Assembly: GCA_025450555.1 (NCBI GenBank)
Contig: JANWHF010000213.1
Location: 1-7,709, forward strand
DNA length: 7,709 bases
Source of the DNA: Tepidisphaeraceae bacterium
Lineage (GTDB): Bacteria; Planctomycetota; Phycisphaerae; Tepidisphaerales; Tepidisphaeraceae
Direction: 5' to 3'
Part shown: piece by piece, positions 1-6,605 of the stretch
Layout: each line of letters starts with the position of its first letter
Numbering within the stretch: the stretch's first letter is position 1
The notes under the pieces: generated by a model
Told to the model about the DNA's origin: nothing
Seen by the model: the letters and a program-made list of their open reading frames with translations, nothing else
The model's database searches: none
Position numbers and translations under genes: made by a program

Positions 1-1174
1 GTGTTCGCGGCAGCGGCTTCCAGTTGTCGCGGGAATGGTCGGTGACGGGCGGCTGCGGGACACTGGTCAGCGTCGGGTCATACTGATTATCCCGGCCGCC
101 GAGCTTGTAGATCACCAGGTCGAGCGAAGGGACGATGAAGACGCCAAAGCCGCCCGCGCCGGATTTATAGAATGCATCGCGCGCGGCGCCGACGACATGG
201 CCATCGGAGTTCTGCTCGAACATCAGCGTGAAAGGCGTGTGCGGGTTGTACTTGGAAGGCTTGTTGCACTGCGCGACATAGTCGGCCGGCACAAGCTGCT
301 TGTCGCCCCAGCGGCCCTGGTGCAGGAGACAATATCCAAAGCGCAGGGCATCGGTCGCATGCAGCGCGATGCTACCGGCGCCGTTGGCGTGCGGCATCAC
401 ATAATCGCCGCGATGCAGGCAGTAATCCCACGCGCCCCAGTCCATCGGCTCAGCCAGGCGCTTCTGGATGTACTGCTGCAGTTCCATGCCGGTGACGTGG
501 CGCAGCACGATCGAAGCGATGTGCGGCTCCGGCGAGCTGTAGGAATATCCGCCACCCGGCTCGATCCACAGCGGAACGCGAATTGAAGACATGTCCAGAT
601 CGCGGATGTTTTGGCCGGCGGATCGCTTGAGCTGGCGGGCCTGGCCATGAATGACGCCGACCGGCGCGCCGCCTTCACCGTTATAGCCGCCAGTCATGCA
701 CAGAAGCTGGCCAAGGGTGATGTCGGCCTTGCGCGGGTCATCAAGCGGGAAGGCCTCGGGCAGGTATTGCTTCGTGAAAACTTTGGTGTCCAGCCCGTCG
801 GGAATCTTGTCGTGGAACTCATGCAGCATGATCCCGCAGGCGATGCTGGTGACGGCCTTGCCGGTGGAAGCCATGTCGGGATTCGAATTGCGCTGCGCCC
901 GACCGAAATATTTCTCGAAGACGAGGTATCCATGCCGGACGACCAGCAGCCCGCCGTTCTGCGTGCCGCGCTCGCAAACGGTGTAGGCGGCTTCGATGCC
1001 ATTCAGATCGACGCCGCCGAGTTTGCGCGCGGAATCCGAATCAGTTGCGGTCCGCCAGCCGCCGGCGCTATCTGGCGGGGGGAAGTATTCATCGGCGGCA
1101 ACACTGCGCTGAACAGAGACGACGAGCAACGCCAATCCAAAAATTGCCGGCACCAGCCGGACGTGAATGTTCAT
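1..1174 (-). CDS. Secreted serine hydrolase, beta-lactamase/class C penicillin-binding fold (3' end outside the window)
   Basis: The frame is open from an ATG at 1174 to the window edge, giving 391 residues without the natural stop. Residues 1-27 form a signal peptide (basic start, hydrophobic IFGLALLVV core, likely cleavage near SVA-A), so the protein is exported. The family serine-lysine motif S-T-G-K is at 103-106, inside MASTGKAVTS. The second motif is Y-S-S at 212-214, where many relatives have Y-x-N. A KSG at 337-339, followed by AGGFG, fits the third (KTG or HxG-like) motif. These mark the beta-lactamase / D-alanyl-D-alanine carboxypeptidase / esterase superfamily. The substrate cannot be inferred; many such proteins are esterases or peptidases of unknown target. 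The gene follows the FkbM gene after 65 bp. The ATG has only a pyrimidine-rich CTCTCTTGC before it, so no clear Shine-Dalgarno site supports the start; it is chosen because it gives a complete signal peptide. The family is fairly sure, the function is not. Confidence 0.85.
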   Translation of the reverse strand, partial: MNIHVRLVPAIFGLALLVVSVQRSVAADEYFPPPDSAGGWRTATDSDSARKLGGVDLNGIEAAYTVCERGTQNGGLLVVRHGYLVFEKYFGRAQRNSNPDMASTGKAVTSIACGIMLHEFHDKIPDGLDTKVFTKQYLPEAFPLDDPRKADITLGQLLCMTGGYNGEGGAPVGVIHGQARQLKRSAGQNIRDLDMSSIRVPLWIEPGGGYSYSSPEPHIASIVLRHVTGMELQQYIQKRLAEPMDWGAWDYCLHRGDYVMPHANGAGSIALHATDALRFGYCLLHQGRWGDKQLVPADYVAQCNKPSKYNPHTPFTLMFEQNSDGHVVGAARDAFYKSGAGGFGVFIVPSLDLVIYKLGGRDNQYDPTLTSVPQPPVTDHSRDNWKPLPRT

Positions 1175-1239
1175 GCAAGAGAGTAGTCTGAAGCGCGAAG
1201 GATGTTGGACGGCTGCTGAGTGCGATATCGACCAGATGC

Positions 1240-1956
1240 TCATGCGCGCTTGGACTGCCGCGCATAGACATCTCCCCAAACCTGAATGTCATCGCAGGGC
1301 AAGGCGCGCAAAGAAGCAGAAAGTGACTCGATATCCAGCCAACGCTCCTGCTGCATCGACATTGATTCACCGAACGAGAAATTGAATTCGCTGAGGCCAA
1401 GTGAATGGAGATGACTGGCGCATTGGATAGCGGTTTCCACAGCCTCGCCAACAAATTCATAGGAGATGGCCGGCACAGATTTCGAAAGGCCGCGCAGCAC
1501 TTCCAATTCAAAACCTTCCACATCGATTTTGACAAAAGCCGGTAACCCATGCGCGGTAATCAGATCGTCCATTCTCGTGACCGGAACGATCACCTGCTTA
1601 TCCCATCGGCAGCCCTCAAAACGTCCCGAAGCCTTCACCTTGTCCACCCATTGCGGCGACAGGCTCGAAACGGTCAGCGCGTTGCTGACCAGCATCGTCG
1701 CCTCGCCTTGCGTTGCGCCCAAAGCGGTTTGCACGATCTTCACGCGATCATGATTGCCAAAGCGTGCGCGAAGTTCGGCGATACAGCGCTCCTGGGGATC
1801 GACTGCAACGACGCGCGCACCCAGACCAAGAAAGGCCGCGGTGCGCGCGCCGAAATTCGCGCCGACATCAAAGACCAGATCGCCGGGCCGCACCCACTGC
1901 GCATAGAACCGCATCATCTTCGAGTCATCCGATGTCGGTTCTGGGGCGGTTGGCAT
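1240..1956 (-). CDS. FkbM-family SAM-dependent methyltransferase
   Basis: This 238-residue protein is predicted to transfer a methyl group from S-adenosylmethionine, usually to a hydroxyl of a sugar or polyketide in this family. The SAM-binding glycine motif VFDVGANFG is at 28-36, the acidic ribose-binding end of strand 2 (VDP) at 52-54, and the FkbM hallmark KIDVEGFELEVLRG at 143-156. VTRMDDL at 126-132 and the C-terminal QVWGDVYAR are also typical. There is no signal peptide or membrane segment, so it is cytoplasmic. The ATG lies one base after the stop of the DUF1080 gene (TAGCATG), which suggests translational coupling. A GAAG four bases before the ATG, within the upstream gene's end, could serve as ribosome site. 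M14 is a less likely alternative start. Base composition looks lower in GC than the neighbours (about 50% in 1381-1440 by hand count, against about 63% in 181-240), a weak hint of separate origin. The methyl acceptor is unknown. Confidence 0.9.
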   Translation of the reverse strand: MPTAPEPTSDDSKMMRFYAQWVRPGDLVFDVGANFGARTAAFLGLGARVVAVDPQERCIAELRARFGNHDRVKIVQTALGATQGEATMLVSNALTVSSLSPQWVDKVKASGRFEGCRWDKQVIVPVTRMDDLITAHGLPAFVKIDVEGFELEVLRGLSKSVPAISYEFVGEAVETAIQCASHLHSLGLSEFNFSFGESMSMQQERWLDIESLSASLRALPCDDIQVWGDVYARQSKRA

Positions 1957-1960
1957 GCTA
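1954..1960 (-). promoter_or_regulatory. DUF1080 stop / FkbM start junction (probable translational coupling)
   Basis: The minus strand reads TAG-C-ATG: the DUF1080 stop is followed by one base and then the FkbM start. Such spacing usually means ribosomes re-initiate, tying FkbM production to that of the sugar-acting protein. It shows the two genes share a transcript. Confidence 0.7.
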
Positions 1961-2698
1961 CTTCAGCACCTTGATCTTCAAATCCTTGAACTGGATTTCC
2001 ATGGTGAAGCCCTGGTGAATCTGCAGGGCGATCAGGCCGGTGTGAAGCGCTTTGGGGCTTTCGTCGGTGAGATCGGTCATGAGATGGCCGTTGATGGTGT
2101 AGGTGACGTGATTTCCCTCGACGTGAAGGACGACGTCATTCCAATCGCCGACGTGGATGAACTTCCCAAGCTGCTTGCCATCGGGTAGCGGCTCGTTGTG
2201 GCGCTTGTTGTCGGCATCCCAGACGGTCTTTTCGCCGCGGTTGCTCATCGTCCCACGGTTACCGGCCACCCCCGCCTCGTCGTAGATGGAGCCGTCGTAA
2301 TGGCCCTTGCCATCGCAGTCGGCCTGATAGCCGCCTGCGCGAAGATTCTGCGGGATGAGCATCTTCGAGCGGAACTGCACGCCCGAATTGCCATCGGACG
2401 AGGCGAACTTGTACTTGTAATGCATCTCAAAGTCGGCCACAGAGGGCATCGCGGTGTAGACCAGGAAGGTCTGCTTGGACGTCTGCTTGGTTTCGGAGCC
2501 GACGATCGTGCCGTCTTTGGCCGACCAGAAACCTTCCAGTCCATGCCAGCCGGTCAGGTCCTTGCCGTTGAACATATCGACATAACCCTCCGCGTCCGGC
2601 GCGGGAGCGGCGGGGGAGTTCTGTGCGATCGATCGATCGACGACAAATCCGGCAGCGCCCAGCGCGAGCAGGGCGACCAATGAAGCGCGCTTGAACAT
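1958..2698 (-). CDS. Secreted DUF1080 (3-keto-disaccharide hydrolase-like) protein
   Basis: This 246-residue protein has a signal peptide (MFKRA, then a hydrophobic LVALLALGAAGFVV core, cleavage likely after SIA near residue 25) and a short Ala/Pro-rich linker. A single DUF1080 concanavalin-like beta-sandwich domain follows. Hallmarks are FNGKDLTGW at 43-51, GNSGVQFRS at 103-111, GYQADCDG at 123-130, GSIYDE at 136-141, GDWND at 184-188, GLIALQIHQG at 221-230 and the terminal FKDLKIKVL. Characterised members of the family cleave 3-keto-glycosides, sugars first oxidised at C3, by hydrolysis or elimination; most planctomycete copies are uncharacterised. The signal peptide places it in the periplasm or outside. 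A clear AGGAG (2706-2710) seven bases before the ATG supports the start. It lies between a ketose-epimerase-like gene and an FkbM gene, downstream of a heme dehydrogenase-like gene, which fits a role in an oxidative sugar pathway. The exact reaction is inferred. Confidence 0.9.
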   Translation of the reverse strand: MFKRASLVALLALGAAGFVVDRSIAQNSPAAPAPDAEGYVDMFNGKDLTGWHGLEGFWSAKDGTIVGSETKQTSKQTFLVYTAMPSVADFEMHYKYKFASSDGNSGVQFRSKMLIPQNLRAGGYQADCDGKGHYDGSIYDEAGVAGNRGTMSNRGEKTVWDADNKRHNEPLPDGKQLGKFIHVGDWNDVVLHVEGNHVTYTINGHLMTDLTDESPKALHTGLIALQIHQGFTMEIQFKDLKIKVLK

Positions 2699-2737
2699 GT
2701 TCCTTCTCCTGTTCCCCTAAGTTTTGTCGAGCACGAA

Positions 2738-2767
2738 CCAACGTCCGGCCACGGCGGCCGGTGTTGG
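2738..2767. repeat. Intercistronic hairpin between the epimerase-like and DUF1080 genes
   Basis: On the minus strand the sequence starts one base after the epimerase-like stop codon. It pairs CCAAC with GTTGG and CCGGCC with GGCCGG, separated by a 1/2-base mismatch, around a five-base GCCGT loop: 11 base pairs in 30 bases. No T-run follows, and the next gene starts 39 bases on with its own good ribosome site. An mRNA-processing or stabilising hairpin, or a partial attenuator, is more likely than a full terminator. Confidence 0.55.
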
Positions 2768-2768
2768 A

Positions 2769-3626
2769 TCATTTGAGAATCCGTTTTAGATTCGCCAACC
2801 CATCCGAAGCGAGTCGATCCTGCGACGGCTCAAAGTTGCGCCACACCGCAGCCGCCGCGGCGATGGCCTTGCATGCCGGAGTAAAGGATTCAATGACCGC
2901 CGGGCCATCGTAATTTACGGCTTTAAACGCCGCGGCAATTCCTTCCCAGTCGATATTGACGCCAGCCCCTGGCGCGCCGCGGTCATTCTCACAGGCATGG
3001 AAATGGAAGAGCCGATCGCCGGCCCGGCGGATGGCCGCGCCGCTGTTCTTCTCCTCAATGTTCATATGGAACGAATCGAGATGGAAGCCGACGTTCTTTG
3101 CGCCGATGTCATCGATGAGGCGCTCGGCCTGCTCGGCGGTGTTAATCAGATCCGTTTCAAACCGATTGAGCGGCTCGATCGCCAGCTTCACGCCATGATC
3201 GTCGGCAATCGTGGCTGCCTTGCGCAGCCCCTGCACCGCCAGGTCCCATTCCTGTTTCTTCTGCTCCGGCGGCACATGCCGGCGTTTGCCCACGGCCGAA
3301 TACATCGGCCCGGCCAAAACCTTCGAGCCGGCCCTTTCGCAGATTTCGCAGGCGGCACGAATGTAATCGAGACTCTCCTGGCGGAACTTTGGATCTTCAT
3401 GAGTCAGATCGCGCGACGGACCAAACGCGCCGCAGACGACCAGCTGAAGGTTGTTTGCATCAAGCCGCTTTTTGAAAGCAGCCGGATCGACATGGGATGG
3501 ATCTTCCAAGCCGATCTCGAAGACCTCGAATCCCATCTTGGCGGCTTTGTCAACCAAATCCAGATGCTCGGCCGTTGTGAACGGCGACTGCCAGACCCAC
3601 GCATTTACTCCAATGCGGATGGCCAT
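2769..3626 (-). CDS. Sugar epimerase/isomerase, D-tagatose/D-psicose 3-epimerase-like TIM barrel
   Basis: This 285-residue cytoplasmic AP-endonuclease-2-type TIM-barrel protein has no signal peptide. The four metal ligands of ketose 3-epimerases are all visible: E151 (in AIEPLNRFE), D184 (in FHLDSFHMN), H210 (in HFHACEND) and E246 (in AVIESFTP). The substrate-contacting E157, H187 and R216 of that family are also present at matching spacing. From memory, the Agrobacterium D-psicose 3-epimerase uses Glu152, Asp185, His211 and Glu246, almost the same numbering. It should therefore be a metal-dependent enzyme that moves a proton next to a sugar keto group. The natural substrate may be a keto-sugar made by the neighbouring proteins rather than psicose or tagatose. 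A strong AAGGAG (3635-3640), eight bases from the ATG, sets the start. The gene begins 30 bp after the heme protein gene and ends before a hairpin-bearing 70-bp gap to the DUF1080 gene. Fold and metal site are sure; specificity is not. Confidence 0.9.
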   Translation of the reverse strand: MAIRIGVNAWVWQSPFTTAEHLDLVDKAAKMGFEVFEIGLEDPSHVDPAAFKKRLDANNLQLVVCGAFGPSRDLTHEDPKFRQESLDYIRAACEICERAGSKVLAGPMYSAVGKRRHVPPEQKKQEWDLAVQGLRKAATIADDHGVKLAIEPLNRFETDLINTAEQAERLIDDIGAKNVGFHLDSFHMNIEEKNSGAAIRRAGDRLFHFHACENDRGAPGAGVNIDWEGIAAAFKAVNYDGPAVIESFTPACKAIAAAAAVWRNFEPSQDRLASDGLANLKRILK

Positions 3627-3656
3627 TGATCATTCTCCTTCGATTCCCCGCCCCAG

Positions 3657-6293
3657 CTAGCTCTTTCGCGAAGACAAATACTCGACCAGATCCACCAAAT
3701 CCTGGCGGGTCATTGAAAGACTCAGACCTTCAGGCATCAGGGATATCGCCTGCTTGGCTTTTTTGTCAATGTCATCCATGGCGATATCGTGATACTTGCC
3801 GTCCGAATCCTTCAGCGTGATGTGGTCCGGCGTTTCTTCGGTTTTCAGGCCGGTGAAGACCGGGCCGGACTTGGTTTTGACGATCCAGGTTTCATAGCCC
3901 ATCTCGATGGCGGCGCTGGGATAGAGAATTGCTTCGTAAAGTTGCGCCTTGGACAGCTTGCTGCCGATGACGGTGAGAGGTGGGCCAATCATCTGACCTT
4001 CATCGCCGATCTGATGGCACTTGATGCAATTGGCACCGAGCATATTGCGAAACACTTTTGCACCATTGGCCGCATTTCCTGAAAGCTTCGAAAGCTCCGC
4101 GATCGGCGGGAGAGTTTGCCCATCCCTGGTCTTGAACTGCTGCTCGACGATTGGGATGCCGGTGCCGGCATTGGTCGAACTTGCGACGCGGGCCGTCGCA
4201 GTCGAACCATTATTGGAGGGAGCCTGTGCGGCGCCGTGCTCACCCTTGGAGAATTCTGTCGGAAGCTCCTTCGGCTCCATCTTCAGTCGCCAGACGATGC
4301 CGATCGATTTGGCATCATCAGGATGATGGGCATTCTCATAAGCTTCGAGAACTTCTTTCTCGTGGCCGATGCATCCAATGCCAAAGGCCTCCAGATACCA
4401 GCGGTCCTGTCCGTCATATTTGTCGGCCAGCTTGAGCAGAACCGGAACCGCGCGCTCGGGCGGCTCAAACTGCATCGCCAGGCACAGCTCGCGCAGCACG
4501 CCGGCGGATGGATCATTCATCATCTCATCGGCCACCTTCACCATATCCATCTTCGCTCGGCGGGCGGCGCGAATCGCGGTGATTCGGATGTTCGTGTCGG
4601 CATCGTGCAATGCCTTACCGATGAATTTCGTCGCATCATTCGAGCGCGCCAGCAGCCACAATGCTCGCGCGCGAAGGCGGGGGTTCTTATCGGTTTCGAA
4701 TTGCTGGTGAAGTTTCTGAATCGCTTCACTGCCTGCGTTCAATTCTTCAACCAGCTTGCTGTAGCCCAAGTATCGCGTCGCGAGATTTGCCGAATTGAGT
4801 GCTGCGATCTGCCCATCCACAGAATCCAGTTGCAGGGCAGGCACTGCTGCCGATTTGTAACCGGAGGGCGCCACTCGATAGACCCGCCCCTGCAGCATGT
4901 GCCAATCGTGCTGCTTCACGCCATGATCGCCCGTGGCATGCCCGCCGACTCCCGGGTCATACCAGTCGGCAACATAAACCGCGCCATCCGGCGCGACGCA
5001 GATGTCATCGGGTCGGAACCAGCGATCGCCGTGGCCATCGATGATGTTGAACATTCTCGCGTCGTAGCCGGCTCCGGGCTTATCGTCGGTGCTTTCCAGC
5101 CATTGCCTGGCGGCATCTTCTGAGATCGTCTTGGCGATCGTGGCGGGGCGGATCTGGCCGGGCTTGGTGACGTAGGCGCGCACGATATTCGGCCCCGCAT
5201 CGCAGTGCAGCAGCGCGCCGCGAAAGATTTCCGGCAGCAGATCGCCTTCATAAATGCAGATGCCGCACGGCGCACCCTGGCCGGTATTGAGCAAATTCGG
5301 TATGACGCCCGGCCAGCGCTGATGCCAATGCGCTTCCTGGCGCGTCTGGCCGGGAAAGGCGGCTTTATATTGCTGCATGTCGCGCCCCCAGCTTGAGCCG
5401 GTCGGGCCGGTGAAACCGAAGTTGCCGCCTTCCATGACATAATTGATTGCGACACCCTGATTGCCATCGTCGTCGTTGTCCGACAGCCAGACGGTGCCGA
5501 AGGAATCGACGCAGGCTTCGTATTCGTTGCGGAAGTTCCAACCGATGACTTCCAGATCGCTACCGTCGGGATTGCAGCTCATGACCAGCCCGTCGCGATA
5601 GCCGGTCTGCCCGCGCTCGCGCTGCTTTCCGCGGAACATCTTGGCGCGCTGGCCGAGCTCCGAGCCAGTGATGTCCACCACCGGCTGATTTTCCTTGCCT
5701 TTTACATAATCGCCATACTTGATGATATTGGTGTGCTCGCCCTCGTTGCCACAGTTGAAATAGAGCCGGCCATCGGGACCAAAAACGAATGCATGAACGC
5801 CGTGATCGTGATTCACCCCGCCAAAGCCGGTGAAGAATACCTGAGGCGGGCCGACTGGCTTATCGCCGCTGGAGTCGATCGTGTAAACCAGCACGCTGGG
5901 CGACTGCGAAACAATCACCTTGTTTCCCAGCACGCAGATGCCCAAGGGCGATTCGAGCCGCTTATCCTCGACAAACACCTTGTAGCTGTCGCACACGCCG
6001 GTGTGATGCGTGTCTTCGAGGATCATGATGCGGTCACCCTCGGGGCGGGTGTTTTTGCCGCGATAGTTGGCGCCTTCGGTGACCCAGATGCGGCCGCGGG
6101 CATCGATATCCATATTGGTCGGGTTGACCGTCCCCGGCTCACTCGCCCACTCGCTCACTTCCAAGCCTGGCACGACCTTCAGAGCGCTGACCGTCTTCTG
6201 TGGGCTCATTTGCCCCAGTGCAGGAAGCGAAATCAGACAAAAAGAGACGGCAGCGGCAGCCCATTTCAAGGCGGTGCTTCGATGAACGGTCAT
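3657..6293 (-). CDS. PVC-type heme-binding membrane-bound dehydrogenase-like protein (propeller, HEAT repeats, c-type heme)
   Basis: The protein has 878 residues from the ATG at 6293. That start is preferred to the in-frame ATG at 6332 because a GGAG lies seven bases before it and the signal peptide then begins correctly (cleavage near LPALG-Q, residue 27). Residues about 36-480 resemble the Pirellula/Verrucomicrobium-type dehydrogenase N-terminal domain, a sugar-dehydrogenase-like beta-propeller; NHDHGVHAFVFGPDGRLYF and RPDDICVAPDGAVYVADWYDP are typical blade strands. Residues about 490-660 are helical and HEAT-like. A Gly/Ser/Thr/Ala/Asn-rich linker (about 684-712) leads to the C-terminal heme domain, with heme-binding CIKCH at 756-760 and a probable axial methionine in SLMPEGL (Met853). 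The protein should sit in the periplasm or paryphoplasm and pass electrons from an organic substrate, perhaps a sugar, to a cytochrome chain. No member known to me gives a firm substrate. It heads the run of closely spaced genes down to the FkbM gene. Confidence 0.92.
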   Translation of the reverse strand: MTVHRSTALKWAAAAVSFCLISLPALGQMSPQKTVSALKVVPGLEVSEWASEPGTVNPTNMDIDARGRIWVTEGANYRGKNTRPEGDRIMILEDTHHTGVCDSYKVFVEDKRLESPLGICVLGNKVIVSQSPSVLVYTIDSSGDKPVGPPQVFFTGFGGVNHDHGVHAFVFGPDGRLYFNCGNEGEHTNIIKYGDYVKGKENQPVVDITGSELGQRAKMFRGKQRERGQTGYRDGLVMSCNPDGSDLEVIGWNFRNEYEACVDSFGTVWLSDNDDDGNQGVAINYVMEGGNFGFTGPTGSSWGRDMQQYKAAFPGQTRQEAHWHQRWPGVIPNLLNTGQGAPCGICIYEGDLLPEIFRGALLHCDAGPNIVRAYVTKPGQIRPATIAKTISEDAARQWLESTDDKPGAGYDARMFNIIDGHGDRWFRPDDICVAPDGAVYVADWYDPGVGGHATGDHGVKQHDWHMLQGRVYRVAPSGYKSAAVPALQLDSVDGQIAALNSANLATRYLGYSKLVEELNAGSEAIQKLHQQFETDKNPRLRARALWLLARSNDATKFIGKALHDADTNIRITAIRAARRAKMDMVKVADEMMNDPSAGVLRELCLAMQFEPPERAVPVLLKLADKYDGQDRWYLEAFGIGCIGHEKEVLEAYENAHHPDDAKSIGIVWRLKMEPKELPTEFSKGEHGAAQAPSNNGSTATARVASSTNAGTGIPIVEQQFKTRDGQTLPPIAELSKLSGNAANGAKVFRNMLGANCIKCHQIGDEGQMIGPPLTVIGSKLSKAQLYEAILYPSAAIEMGYETWIVKTKSGPVFTGLKTEETPDHITLKDSDGKYHDIAMDDIDKKAKQAISLMPEGLSLSMTRQDLVDLVEYLSSRKS

Positions 6294-6300
6294 GTATTTT

Positions 6301-6304
6301 CTCC
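6301..6304 (-). promoter_or_regulatory. Ribosome binding site deciding the start of the heme dehydrogenase-like gene
   Basis: On the minus strand TGGAG is followed by seven bases (AAAATAC) and then the ATG at 6293. The alternative in-frame ATG at 6332 has no comparable site and would put a polar, Arg-rich 13-residue extension before the signal peptide. This favours the shorter protein. Confidence 0.75.
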
Positions 6305-6397
6305 AGCGGTGATCCGGCCGCCCGCAAGACATTTCTTAGTCTTGTGCGCCCGCGCGGCCTGCATCGTTTTTACGGCCCGTGTCGATGGTCGTTGAAT

Positions 6398-6429
6398 GGC
6401 CGGCGACGTGCGTACGATACCCGCCGGCC
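6398..6429. repeat. Inverted repeat upstream of the heme dehydrogenase-like gene
   Basis: GGCCGGCG (6398-6405) and CGCCGGCC (6422-6429) are perfect 8-bp complements around a 16-base spacer that holds the self-complementary CGTACG. It lies 105-136 bases before the start codon at 6293. It could be an operator for a dimeric regulator or a leader-RNA hairpin. The high GC also makes a chance match possible. Confidence 0.4.
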
Positions 6430-6491
6430 CGAGGCGATGCATCAAAGATAACGGCGGTTTCAGAGCGAAGGACGGCTCATGGCGAATTGCT

Positions 6492-6547
6492 GGAACGCCG
6501 ACGTCCTCGTCGGCAACTCCGAAGTGCCGACGGCGCGTCGGCGTTCC
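6492..6547. repeat. Nested palindrome, REP-like
   Basis: The outer arms GGAACGCCGACG (6492-6503) and CGTCGGCGTTCC (6536-6547) are perfect 12-bp complements. Inside, CGTCGGCA (6508-6515) and TGCCGACG (6525-6532) form a second perfect 8-bp stem. This extends by CT/AG across one bulged A to a four-base CCGA loop. A small internal loop (TCCT against GCG) separates the two stems, so the whole element folds as one long hairpin. Both stems carry the same GCCGACG word. No T-run follows on either strand, which argues against a standard intrinsic terminator. It lies 59 bp past the stop of the sialidase-like gene and could still stabilise or end that transcript, or be one copy of a dispersed repeat. Confidence 0.7.
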
Positions 6548-6605
6548 CAACAATCGCAACCGGCGATTTTCTCACGCGCTGAACGCCTTGAGATACGTCT
6601 GTAGG

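Larger units (their letters stand above)
6294..6605. other. Intergenic region between the sialidase-like and heme dehydrogenase-like genes
   Basis: This 312-bp stretch carries no convincing gene on either strand. It holds the nested palindrome at 6492-6547, a small hairpin at 6552-6568 (AATCGC, five-base loop, GCGATT) and an 8-bp inverted repeat at 6398-6429. It must contain the 3' end of the sialidase-like transcript and probably the promoter of the downstream operon. I saw no -35/-10 pair with acceptable spacing, so no promoter is called. Confidence 0.7.

Noticed and set aside
35..586. Plus-strand open frame of 183 codons over the serine hydrolase gene
   Set aside because: The minus-strand frame here encodes a continuous serine hydrolase with SxxK and signal peptide; the plus-strand product has no family features.
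2627..2641. Short GATC tandem run in the DUF1080 signal peptide region
   Set aside because: About three repeats inside coding sequence, encoding a normal stretch (VDRSIA); too short to call a repeat feature.
4116..5123. Long plus-strand open frame of 335 codons opposite the heme dehydrogenase-like gene
   Set aside because: It lies wholly antisense to a gene with clear domain motifs and a signal peptide, and its translation shows no recognisable domain. Antisense openness is common in GC-rich coding DNA.
6294..6332. Thirteen-residue N-terminal extension of the heme dehydrogenase-like protein
   Set aside because: The extension is polar and Arg-rich and precedes a normal signal peptide. Only the ATG at 6293 has a good ribosome site.
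6552..6568. Small hairpin (6-bp stem, 5-base loop) followed by TT on the plus strand, as a possible terminator
   Set aside because: The T-rich side faces the plus strand, where no gene needs a terminator. On the minus strand the stem is weak and has no T-run after it.
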